A DNA stretch of 64,000 bases from Darksidea phi (taxonomy: Eukaryota; Ascomycota; Dothideomycetes; Pleosporales; Lentitheciaceae): assembly GCA_030770425.1 (NCBI GenBank), contig JASJFT010000037.1, forward strand, positions 124,001 through 188,000, in the 5' to 3' direction. The notes under the pieces are model-generated. The model had not been told where the DNA came from. It saw only the letters and a list, made by a program, of their open reading frames with translations, and searched no databases. Position numbers and translations under genes: made by a program. This document shows, piece by piece, positions 55,068 through 64,000 of the stretch; the first letter of the stretch is position 1; each line of letters opens with the position of its first letter.

Positions 55068-55558
55068 AAACAAATAAGAAAACCTTTTCAACTTCATTCG
55101 CCCCTCTGCTAATGTCTCCTACCTCCCTCGGTCTCAGATCATGCGTAGTCCCGTTTTCACAAGTCAGTGTAGTTGTAATCGCACCAGACAGCTGACATGA
55201 TCCCCGAGATATGCTGCTTTCCGTTGTTTTACTCGCGTCTTGTTTAGTTGCCATCTGCGCGCCGGCGTCGTTGCGTGACGGGAAAAGTTGGCGGTGAGTG
55301 TAATATTGGTGGAAGGCGCGGTCGTGGCTGGGGCACTTTCCTCTCCACAGAGCTCCCCCTTACGAGGCTTTTCTCGCCGGTCCACTCCCTTGCTCACCTC
55401 CCCTCCACCGACCTAGTCATCCACCCGTATCGTTTACGTGCTTCGTGAGAGGTGCACTCGCTTTTGTATCAGCCGTGCTCTCATCTTCCTTCAATTCACG
55501 CCTTCCACCCAACTCTGACCAACCACATCCACCACATTCTGACAACATCACTACGCAC
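55068..55558. other. Intergenic
   Basis: The trailer of the CUE-SMR gene and the CT-rich promoter and leader of the coiled-coil gene (55330-55558, many CCTCC, CTTTTC and ACCACATCC runs). The frame of the next gene reaches a GTG at 55445, but the first ATG is at 55559. Confidence 0.45.
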
Positions 55559-57109
55559 ATGTCTAAAGGTACAATGCCGACAAGTGCATCTGGCTCGAGA
55601 TCAGATGTCCCAGATCCGGTGGACCTCCTGTGGAGAACCCAGTTTCAAAACCAGCATGCACACCTCCTCAAGCGGATGAACACACTAGAGGAAAAAGTTG
55701 CCGTGTACGATGGGCGCACACGCAAGGCTGAGCAAGCTGCTGCTACCTGTGACGCAACCACGGCCGAAATCAAAGACATAAAAGCGCGTCTCAAGGCTTT
55801 AGAGGAAGATTCCCGTGAGCAGGAAAAGGATCAACTAATCAGCAAGATGGCCCAGCAGACGAGAGATATGGCGATCATGAAAGACAAGGCGAAGCGAGTG
55901 GACGGCTTGGTCTTTGATTACCGCGCTCAACAAGAGGATCTCGAGAAATTGCGAGAAACACTTGGAGCGTACACAAAAACCATCAAGGGACTAGAGGCGC
56001 AGTTGAAAAGGTTTGAGGATAGCTCGCGTTCCGACATTGATACGAACGCGGTCCAAGATGCTAGAACCCGTCTCAAATACCTCGAGACTCGCGATGTGAC
56101 TCGTGACCATCAGCTTCGCAACGTTCAGAACATATTGAACACCCTCGAGGTAGACTGCAAACACAAGACAATGGAGATTAATCGCTTGCGGGAAGAGGTA
56201 GCCAAAGGGAGGGGAAACAGGAGTATGGGAAGGCCAGGTAGCTCAGAAATTCAGGTGCCGCGAAGCCCAGAGGTGGAACAGAGGTGAGTATTGTTACTCT
56301 GACTTACAAGAGCTACCACTTATTTCATTAGAAGCCCATCCGTCCTGCGGGCATCGCCACCTCGCCGCGCAGAACAAAAGAACCCTCTCAGGCATGGCTT
56401 TATCACACATACATCCCAACAAGAGGCGCAGATGCCCCCATTGCTTCTAGAGACGCAGACGACAACTCAGGCTACTACACAGACGGAAGCATTAGCAGAG
56501 CAGAGTTCAGGCTCAACATATGATGGCGACGAGGAACCTATTCAGCCTGGCGACATTCACTATGACGGTCCAAAACCGAAAAAGAAGCAGAGGCTCGCCA
56601 ATGACGCAAAAGTAAGACGGGTAGAGAGAGAAGTTCGACCAGAAGCTTCAAACAATGTGTCGTCGAGCTTCCACAGAATCGTCACCTTACGTTACGCTCC
56701 ACAATCTAGTTTCATTATACCGACATCCGCAAAGAGATTATCGAATGAGCGCGCTGCAGACGCACCAACACGAACTCGAGCATCTCTAGCCCAATCGAGT
56801 CTACGAGTGCCAGACCAGGGAAGAGGTGGCTCTACCCAGGTGACACAGAGTCAGACAAATCAATTCCTCCGTCGCAGTGCTCGTAATATGGGACTCGAGG
56901 CATCATCAGACACACAACACGTAGAGTTGGTCCGCGATGGCTTATACCGTCCGCAACCAGTGTCCGGTAAGCGGATCATAAATGAGCCTACATCACCAGT
57001 CAAAGCTGCTCGTCCATCAAAACCGTCCGCGATGAACTCACGGCCCATTGCCTCCAAGTTAGAGACACGCAAACGCCGAAAGCCGCCCCAACTCGAAGAC
57101 TCAGGATAA
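55559..57109 (+). CDS. Coiled-coil protein of unknown function
   Basis: Two exons, 55559-56283 and 56332-57109 (500 aa); phase 2 join giving V-E-Q-R-S-P-S-V-L-R. Residues about 30-220 form a long coiled coil (repeated heptads such as L-K-R-M-N-T-L-E-E-K-V, I-K-D-I-K-A-R-L-K-A-L-E-E and I-K-G-L-E-A-Q-L-K-R-F-E). The second half is polar with P-K-K-K-Q-R-L and R-K-R-R-K-P-P, likely nuclear localisation signals. A conserved-looking patch is F-L-R-R-S-A-R-N-M-G-L-E. Nuclear structural or kinetochore/spindle-pole proteins have this build, but nothing allows a specific assignment. It converges with the FAH hydrolase gene, 54 bp away. Confidence 0.78.
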
Positions 57110-57163
57110 ATTTGAGGGATGATTTCATGTCAGAGGGATGACCATTGCCTCGCGACTCGAAAT

Positions 57164-58250
57164 CTACGTCTCCTTGAACTCGTACGGTCCCTCGCGATCG
57201 ACAACAGGAACCTCGATGTTTGCCTCCTCAATATCCTTTTCATCAACTTTCAATCCGGCCTTCATAACATCGCCCGTCTTTACGGGACCAACACCCTTTG
57301 GCGTTCCCGTCAGTACAATATCGCCTTTCTCCAGCGTCATAACCTGGCTGATATCGCTCAACTGCCTTGGAATTCTGAACAACATTAGCTCGGTGTTGTC
57401 GGATTGCTTGACCTCATTGTTCACGGTAAGCCAAAGGTTCAGGTTGTGGGGGTCTGCGATCCGCGATTTGGCGATGAAGTTACTGATTGGGAGGAAAGTG
57501 TCGAAGCCTTTTGCGATAGACCATGGGAGGCCTTTCTTTTTGGCTTCGTCTTGGACATTACGAGCTGTCATATCGATGGCCAGAACGTAGCCTGGTGAAT
57601 GTCAAAAGTGTATGCGGAAGTCTGATCCTGAATCTAGTATTGAAACATGGGGGGTTTGGGGGGTACCGTGTCGTTGACATATGTATGTATATTGAGGAAA
57701 TAGGACATAAAGCATACCTTCAATAGCATCCAAAGCCCCCTGTGTGTCCTCTGGATGCAAGTCCCGCACCGTCTTACCCATGATAAGACCCAACTCGACC
57801 TCGTAATGCATAGTTACACCACGAGGACGTAGGATTGGCCCTGTGCCGGGGAGAAGAATGGAGGAGGGGGGTTTGAGGAAGAAGAAGGGCTGTTTCGGGC
57901 GTGCGCTATTTAATTCTTTGATGTGATCGCTGAGAAATTGTAAGGTAAACATAGTAGAATGTGACATGTTAGATGAGCTTACGCATAGTTTCGGCCTACG
58001 CACATGACCTGTGAGAGCATCAGTCATTGTAACGAAGAGGGCGGTATGGCAGATGCTGGCTTGTCCGAAAACATCTCTGCCTATAGAAGCGAAAAGTTCA
58101 ACAAGCATGAGAGGCCAAAATCTACATCGTCCCAGACCCGTATCCCCCGCCCTTTCTGTGCCTTTGCAAGTTCGTCGGGAGACGTATCATAACAGAGTCA
58201 ATCGTACGTACCTTTCGGCATTGCGCCTTGATAGATTGCATACTCGCCAT
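57164..58250 (-). CDS. Fumarylacetoacetate-hydrolase family protein (FAHD1-like acylpyruvase)
   Basis: Four exons, 58250-58212, 58008-57983, 57929-57718 and 57591-57164 (234 aa). The first two exons give only M-A-S-M-Q-S-I-K-A-Q-C-R-K and V-M-C-V-G-R-N-Y-A, which completes the standard start of the family; a 203-bp intron lies between them. Then come D-H-I-K-E-L-N, K-P-P-S-S-I-L, the metal-binding H-Y-E-V-E-L-G, the lid K-K-K-G-L-P-W-S-I-A-K-G-F-D-T-F, and T-G-T-P-K-G-V-G-P. All acidic metal ligands (E-x-E and D of A-I-D-M-T) are present. FAHD1 hydrolyses acylpyruvates and decarboxylates oxaloacetate, often in mitochondria; the basic N-terminus fits weak targeting. Divergent from the 96-residue gene, 268 bp apart. 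Confidence 0.9.
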
Positions 58251-58518
58251 CTCCCAATATCCAAAACCCTTCAACAAACAAAAACGATATATACAAAAAT
58301 ATCAGTGAACGTGCCAACTTGACGATGGCCGCCAGTCCTAAGTGAGGTTATTGTTTAAAAGCTTCAATTGCCGCGTCTATCCTGTCGGACTAAAACTTCG
58401 CCGATGGTGTGGGGACGCGGTCTGAGCTCCTGGGAGCTTCGTACAGTATACCGTTCATCCCACATCAAACGACTGACGGATCCCAACGATCGCGTTTCTG
58501 GCTGGAAGAGGGTTGAAG

Positions 58519-58894
58519 ATGGCGAAAGAAGGCAAAGAATCACCAATGCAACTCGCAGAAATCCTCTCCGATCTTGTCTCGCTGCGCGTCTGTGTATGGC
58601 CCACCCACCCCACCTTCAACCACCACTTCTTCCCATTCGCTTCTGCATCTTGCATATACTAATACAATCCAGGACCCCGCCGCGGCACTCGCGCTTGTCT
58701 CCGTGCGTCCCAATCCGTCCTCTGCTCCCCTAGCTACCGCCGAGCCGAACGAGGAAGAGCAAGATCCCGACCTCAAGCGCGCAAAAGACCTTGTGGAGCT
58801 ACACTATGCAGTTAAGGAGGCGCATAAGAGAGGAGAGCTGGGTAGAGGATTGATGGAAGCTAGGAGTATGGTTGAGGGAGCTGTTGGAAAGTGA
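58519..58894 (+). CDS. Small unknown protein, 96 residues
   Basis: Two exons, 58519-58587 and 58673-58894. The intron has GTCTGT, a perfect TACTAATAC branch site and CCAG, and joins ..L-V-S-L-R to D-P-A-A-A-L-A-L-V-S in phase 0. The product is helical and charged: M-A-K-E-G-K-E-S-P-M-Q-L-A-E-I-L, an E/P-rich middle, then D-L-K-R-A-K-D-L-V-E-L-H-Y-A-V-K-E-A-H-K. No signal peptide or membrane helix. Family unknown to me; similar short helical proteins in fungi include complex-assembly and kinetochore subunits, which I mention only as a possibility. Confidence 0.7.
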
Positions 58895-59302
58895 GATGAA
58901 TGCGTGGTCGAGGATTAAGGCTTGGGGGAGGTGCGGCGAGCATTCAAAGGACTTTGGCTGCATGTTGAAGGTGTGGATTGATGCAGATAAGAGAGTTTAG
59001 GAATGGAAGTGGAGGGGAGTCTACTCCAGTCAAGATGCATCGTCGGAACATTCAGGATGGGCGGAAGGATCAAAATGAACTGCTTCGGAACACACGAGAC
59101 ACTGTGTACGGCACAAGAAAGAGGTTGAATGATACGATACCAGAGGATTATTCTAATGATACCAAGAACTCGCCATGACCAACAAAGACTACAAAACGGC
59201 GGGCGAACCACACACCCCCAAACCAAGAACCTGAGAAACATCTCAACGTAGGACGAGCAATAGGGTGATAGGGGGAGATAACAACGCGCAACGCCTTCTC
59301 GA
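58895..59302. other. Intergenic
   Basis: A convergent spacer between the small helical gene and the Glu-rich gene. No feature was recognised. Confidence 0.4.
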
Positions 59303-60437
59303 TCAGACGCCTCCTTTCATAAGCGCATTCAATTGCGGACCGATATCCACCCCTTTCGATTTCTCTTTGATAAGGAACACCGCGGCCGCCGCGATCTCCT
59401 GCCCAACAATGATTTTAATAGGAAACTTTGGGATGGCTTTGGCCCGCACCTTGTCTCTCTTGCGGACCTTGAGAACGTTGGCTTCGGAAGTGGGAGGGGT
59501 CGTACGCTCGAGGGTCGGTTGCTCGGAGGCAGGTGGCTCTTCTAGCTTTGCTGGCTCTTCTAGCTTTGCTGGCTCTTCTAGCTTTGCTGGCTCTTCTAGC
59601 TTTGCTGGCTCGTCCAGTTTTGCCGGCTCGTCTGTGAGAGGTGCCTCATCGGGCCTGCTTGCGGGTTCCTTAGTAGATGGTACGACATCACCCTCCTTCT
59701 GTTTGATATCATCCACCTCGGACCTTTTCCGGGGCTCCTCCGGAGCTGGCACGACTTCGTTTTCTTTCTGTTCGACATTACCTTCCTTCTGTTCAACATC
59801 GACCTTCTGTCCGACTTCATCCCCCTGTTTGAGTCCGTCATCCTCCTTCTCTTCGGCCTTGCTGTCTTCGACTTCGTTCTCCACTTCGACTTTGTCTTCT
59901 CCATCGGGCTCTTGCGTGGGCTGCTCAGGAGCTAGCACGACTTCTTCCTCCTTCTTCTCATCGACTTCATCCTCCCTCCTTTCCTCTTCGACGGGCTCGG
60001 GCTCTGGTTGAAGTTCTGGAGCAGGCGCAAGCTTCTCCTCTTCGACTGGTGGCTCCTCAGCTGAAGGCTCTAGAGGTGGCTCTTCATTGCCGGGCTCTTC
60101 TTTCTGCCCACGCGAGACGGTTAGAGGCTCTTCTTGCGGCTGCTTAGGCTTGGAGTCTGTCGCTAGGATTGCCTCAACAACAGTCACTCCTTCTTGAGCT
60201 GGCTCGGTCACGACGGCCACAGGCGCGCCGTCTTCTGTTGTGACAACCATTGTCTCCTCTGGGAAGACTTATCATGCAAGTTAGTAGACCTGCTCGAAAC
60301 GGGATGCGCTACTCACCTGGCTCGATAGGCTCTTCCGCAGCTGGGGTCGGTGGCGGAGGTACGGGAGGATCCTTGTTAGGTGTCCCCACGACGGCTACAT
60401 CTTCAATCTCAATCGTTGGGGGAGGCGTGTCAGACAT
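59303..60437 (-). CDS. Glu/Pro-rich repeat protein of unknown function
   Basis: Two exons, 60437-60317 and 60267-59303 (361 aa); intron GTGAGT with a perfect TACTAAC branch and ATAAG, phase 1 join E-P-I-E-P-V-F-P-E-E-T. The N-terminus is Pro-rich (M-S-D-T-P-P-P-T-I-E-I-E-D-V). The body is extremely acidic (E, D, K, P), includes K-Q-K-E-G-D-V-V-P-style imperfect repeats, and five-to-six tandem E-E-P-A-K-L hexapeptides at about 240-275. The last 55 residues differ: basic, then a predicted helix I-V-G-Q-E-I-A-A-A-A-V-F-L-I-K-E-K. Probably a disordered protein with a folded C-terminal element. No family was recognised. Confidence 0.72.
59541..59630 (-). repeat. 18-bp coding minisatellite
   Basis: Five 18-bp units (TCTAGCTTTGCTGGCTCT on the plus strand), four almost identical and the fifth diverged, encoding tandem E-E-P-A-K-L on the minus strand. 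Length polymorphism between strains is likely. Confidence 0.85.
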
Positions 60438-61059
60438 GGTACGATGACAGGGCGGACGAACTGCGAGTGCAGCCCAGCCGTGCTCGATGTGCCGGTGAGA
60501 CGGAAAGAAGGGTATCAATGTGCGGAGCTAAGGAATGGAACAAGATGGTACAGCGAGCAATGACGGCGGGGATGAGGATGTGTTGGGAACGGAGTAAGAT
60601 CGAGCACAGGATGATGATGTTGGCGTGTTGAAAGTGTGCTTCCCTGTTTGGGTCTTATCAACATGGTGTGAGTCTGGAGAGTACGGATGAGAAGGAGTGG
60701 TTGAGTGAGAAGGGAAGGGCCGTACAAGACTGATGGCAGTTACAAAGCTCAACCGGCGTTGTGGATACCTGAGAGGCATTTGTTCCGGACGTTAGCTGAA
60801 GACAGATAAGACAGAGTAATATCTAGCTTCGCTCAAATATTCTGCCATCATCTCGTAAGAATATCGATGGGAATGATCCTAGATATGCACAGCGATTGGC
60901 TGGTTTAGATGACTAAGTCGGATAATGATATCACCGTGCCAAGACGCTAAGGCTGGAGCTCGAGCTATAATTCCAAAGTCCCCCGCGTGTTTACTTTGTT
61001 ACTTCACCCACTTCACTCAATTCTCTCGTCAATCGTGCCTGGACAGCAGCGTCGCGACC
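60438..61059. promoter_or_regulatory. Divergent promoter region, Glu-rich gene / PWI gene
   Basis: 622 bp between divergent starts. The side near 61060 has a CT-rich stretch (TTTACTTTGTTACTTCACCCAC-like). No coding sequence was recognised. Confidence 0.4.
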
Positions 61060-62475
61060 ATGGCGCTCAGCGTTGACCAGAAGCTTCTCAAAACGACCAA
61101 GTTCCCTCTAGAATTTGATCGGCCAGTCGACAAGACCAAAGTCGAAATGCCCTTGATGAAGAAGTGGATCACAGACAAAATCAACGAAATGGTCGGCGAG
61201 GATGACATCCTTACAGAGACCATTTTCAATTGGCTCGACGAGCATCAATTCGTCAGTACGTCCTGACGTACGTCCCGTACTCTTCCACTAACGTTGTTGC
61301 GCGCAGCCCAAGATTAAGGAGATACAGATTTCGCTCAATGGCTTCCTAGGAAAGAGCGGTTCATCCGCGTTCTGCAAGGAGCTCTGGAATTTGATGCTCA
61401 GCGCCCAAGACAGCCCCGCTGGCGTGCCGAAAGAAATGCTGGAGGCGAAGAAGGCAGAACTGCAGGCTATGCAAGCGGAGAAAGTACGTCGCTTCCAAGC
61501 TCATGTCGAGTTTAAACTGTACACTGACACCTTTGCGTAGGCTGCCACAGATAGTCGCCGTTCTCAGCACAAGGACGAAGAAGATATGATCGACTCCTTC
61601 CGTCGCAGTGACCGCCCCGATCGTCGGCCTGAGCGTGGCGAGCGGAACGAGCGAGGTAGAGGCCGAGGTGGTCGACAGTTTCGGGGTGACCGTGGTGCGC
61701 GTCGTCGCGACTCCCAATCTCCACCACCGTACGTACCAAACCGAAACCCCACACCGGAATGGAGGTTAACTCTTGCAGGAGGCGCAGGGCACCTTCACCA
61801 CATCTCCGCGAGGCCGATGTCTACATACCGAGCGATCGTGGACGTAGCCGGGGTCGTGGCCGTGATAGAGGATACCGCGAGGGACGTGATCGCCGTCGTT
61901 CTCCTTCGTCTAGTCGTTCTAGGTCTCCGCCGCGCCGTTCGCGCCGTTCGCCGTCATCGAGCCGCTCTAGGACCCCGCCCCGACGGCGTTACCATAGATC
62001 ACCGTCATCCGATCGTTCTAGGTCTCCGCCGCGCCGCTCGCGTCGATCTCCTTCTCCGCGATCTCGGTCTCCCCGACGTCGTAGTGATAGCAATGCCAGG
62101 GAGAGGTCTTGGTCGCCTAGTCAGGACAAGAAAAGGTTGACCAGACACCGCTCCCAATCTACTACTTCAGAAGAGAAATCGAGCTCACCATCAGTCAGTG
62201 TGTCGAGGGCAAGATCTCGGACTCCCCCTCGCCGTCGTTTTGCTAGATCGCGATCAACCTCACGGTCTTCACGGTCTGTAACCCCACCATTCAAGCGAGT
62301 TGAGGAGAGACGACGCAGACGTTCCCACTCCTCTGAAGATTCGAGTGACACTAGGGCTGATGTGAAAAAGCGCAAGCGACGTGCGAGCAGTAGTAGGTCA
62401 AGGTCACGGAGCAGATCGGCACATACGCGACGTAAGCTCACGCGTTCGCCAACGGAGTCACTAGAGGGAGAATGA
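61060..62475 (+). CDS. PWI-domain SR-rich splicing protein (SRm160-like)
   Basis: Four exons, 61060-61251, 61307-61483, 61541-61728 and 61779-62475 (417 aa). The PWI domain covers about residues 25-110: F-D-R-P-V-D-K-T-K-V-E-M-P-L-M-K-K-W-I, where P-L-M stands in for the usual P-W-I signature region, then I-F-N-W-L-D..F-P-K-I-K-E-I-Q-I-S-L-N-G-F-L and A-F-C-K-E-L-W-N-L-M-L-S-A. Then an R-G-R-G-R-G-G segment and a long R-S/S-P-P-R-R tail. Animal SRRM1 (SRm160) is a splicing coactivator tied to the exon-junction complex; this is the likely fungal counterpart, nuclear. All introns are GT-AG with CTAAC-type branch sites. Confidence 0.9.
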
Positions 62476-63023
62476 TTTCATGTATAGATACCCCAAACCC
62501 TTTCTTTGATTGTTAAACTTGCGATTACTTCATTCCAGGGCTTAGCCGTCTCAACGCCGGAGATCTGGGTACTGTGGAGGGAAGGAAGCGGTGCAAATGC
62601 GCAACGCTATGGCCCTGAAGGAAAGAGGGCTCGATTCTGAACACTGTTTGGCGGGGCAAAATGGGATATTGACCAAGTTGCACTATATCCAGTCTCCGTT
62701 TACAAACAACTTCATCTTGATCTGGTGGAGAACTGGGATTTGCGACATCGCTATGGCAGGGAATGTAGAGTTAGCTACCGACGCTATTGGGTATGGCGCC
62801 ACCGGCCCTACGGCAGAGGTTCATGTATAGTACACTCTCCAAAGAGTTCAACAGACTGTCGTTGACACGACCATGAATTCGAAACATAGTATCTTACACT
62901 TTGCCTTCTAGTTGCGGTGGCATTCACTAGTGGCTCGTGCGCGATTAGCGTGGTACCGATCCGCAGCTCGGAAATTCTCCAGCTGCGCGCGCAAGAGAGC
63001 TACCCCACACCCCCTCCAACACC
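62476..63023. other. Intergenic
   Basis: The trailer of the PWI gene and the promoter of the CBS gene. The frame 62591-62830 plus has no recognisable features. Nothing else was seen. Confidence 0.4.
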
Positions 63024-63577
63024 ATGAATACGGAAATACCCGTCGATGCCGCTAAAGCCACGGCCAATGGCGACTTCCAGTCATTATGGGCGAACAAATA
63101 CCGTGGTGTTCGTACCTTTCACTCGTCACACGGCGCATTCAACTCACACAGTCGCAGGCAACAGTAGAAGACCTTGATCCACCTCCGGCCCTATCCGTGA
63201 AACCCACCGACCCAATCTCGCACGCCCTCATGTCTGGCCTCGAACGTGACTACACGCACCTCACGGTGATATCTTCTGAGAACCGCGCGCTGCTTGGCTA
63301 CATTAGCATACCGCGCTTACAACAGCTCCTCAAAGAAGGCAAAGTGAAGGACAGCGACGCTGTGGAGACGGCGATGCAGAAGTTTAGGAGGAAGGGGACG
63401 AGGTACAAAATTATCACTACCGAGACACCCTTGGAGGAGCTCGAGGAGTTTTTTGCGGGTGGCGTGGATGGGATTGGGAAGCAGGAGTTTGCGGTTGTGA
63501 CGGATGCTAGTCGCAAGTTCGTATTGGGAGTCGTTACGAAGACGGATCTGGAGAGTTTCTGTAAGAGAAGGGCATGA
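63024..63577 (+). CDS. CBS-domain pair protein
   Basis: Two exons, 63024-63107 and 63158-63577 (167 aa). The 50-bp intron (donor GTTCGT, weaker than usual; acceptor GTCGCAG) is placed where K-Y-R-G/A-T-V-E-D-L keeps the protein continuous. Two CBS motifs fill the protein: P-I-S-H-A-L..L-T-V-I-S-S-E-N-R-A-L-L-G-Y-I-S-I and then T-P-L-E-E-L-E-E-F-F..F-A-V-V-T-D-A-S-R-K-F-V-L-G-V-V-T-K-T-D-L. A tandem CBS pair (Bateman module) binds adenine nucleotides and often regulates another protein; here it is stand-alone, so a partner must be supplied in trans. A ligand cannot be inferred. Confidence 0.83.
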
Positions 63578-64000
63578 AGGATGCACAGAAGATAGTAAAG
63601 AGGATTGCATTGCTAGGTGTTTGATACTGGGCAGTTTGCATTGACAGCTGGCGTCAATGGGGACTGCTTTTCATACACCCTCCCGTTCGTTCGAATGTCG
63701 CATAGTCTATAATATTCTGTAGAGGTTCTCTGGTGCTGCAAAAGCAAAAGTGGCGGCAAAGTCCCATGATAAGTGGATAATGCAGATCCATATTCGAAGC
63801 ACTTCTTCCAAAGGATATAGCAGTTTCCTACAGACCTAGGAAAGCTTCGACGCGTTATACAACTTGTATAATCCTTCTACCTACCGAATCCTATATTGAA
63901 TCAACGAGCAACATGGATTCCGTGCGGGTCCCCAAGCTCCGCCTCGACCAGCTCGGGGGCCCACGTCATAGCCGTAGCTTATTCATACACTCAGCCCGAC
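63578..64000. other. Right end of window
   Basis: No gene recognised. The last 90 bases are GC-rich around GGATTCCGTGCGGGTCC and could be the edge of a further gene that continues outside the window. Confidence 0.35.

Overview
The window is nuclear DNA of a filamentous ascomycete (Pezizomycotina; a Dothideomycete is my guess from gene style, not a demonstrated call). The evidence is many short spliceosomal introns (about 45-200 bp, GT-AG with CTAAC/CTGAC-like branch sites), compact genes on both strands with pyrimidine-rich leaders, and a full eukaryotic set: ATP synthase alpha, RNA polymerase II Rpb7, TFIID subunits Taf7 and Taf3, an Mnn10 mannosyltransferase, a Tvp38 protein and dipeptidyl aminopeptidase B. 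Most gene models below were spliced by hand; nearly every exon junction was checked for phase and for continuity of the family sequence.
Layout. 0-15.6 kb: a tail-anchored protein with a candidate Atg8-interacting motif, mnn10, a 1110-residue single-pass membrane protein, a phosphate-type MFS transporter and a small secreted wall protein combining one PIR motif with a GPI-type tail. 15.6-27.8 kb is accessory. It holds a tandem duplication of a two-gene module (a small protein of about 130 residues, facing an APH/choline-kinase-like protein), then a HET-domain/ankyrin gene with nearly identical ankyrin repeats, then 2 kb without a convincing gene that carries a dispersed repeat. 27.8-45 kb: taf7 and taf3 head to head, small unknown genes, a zinc-finger regulator, a doubly broken metallo-beta-lactamase-fold gene, NAD(P)HX dehydratase, dapB and rpb7. 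45-64 kb: mpo1-like, atp1, tvp38, a CUE/CCCH/SMR protein resembling the no-go-decay nuclease Cue2, a coiled-coil protein, an FAH-family hydrolase, a Glu-rich repeat protein, a PWI/SR splicing protein and a CBS-domain protein.
Most interesting is 17.3-25.7 kb. The module (small gene A, convergent kinase-like gene B) occurs twice in direct orientation. The proteins have diverged, yet about 120 bp of the A leader is identical apart from one base, and that base converts the ATG of one copy to ATA in the other. The B promoter carries a 50-bp TATA-containing unit four times in one copy and once in the other, and one B protein has its first 43 residues duplicated. Together with the adjacent HET-ankyrin gene this looks like a fast-evolving island, possibly concerned with self/non-self recognition; that function is inference only.
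Housekeeping genes often share divergent promoters (taf7/taf3, rpb7/mpo1, tvp38/CUE-SMR, FAH hydrolase/96-residue protein). No tRNA, rRNA or CRISPR was recognised.
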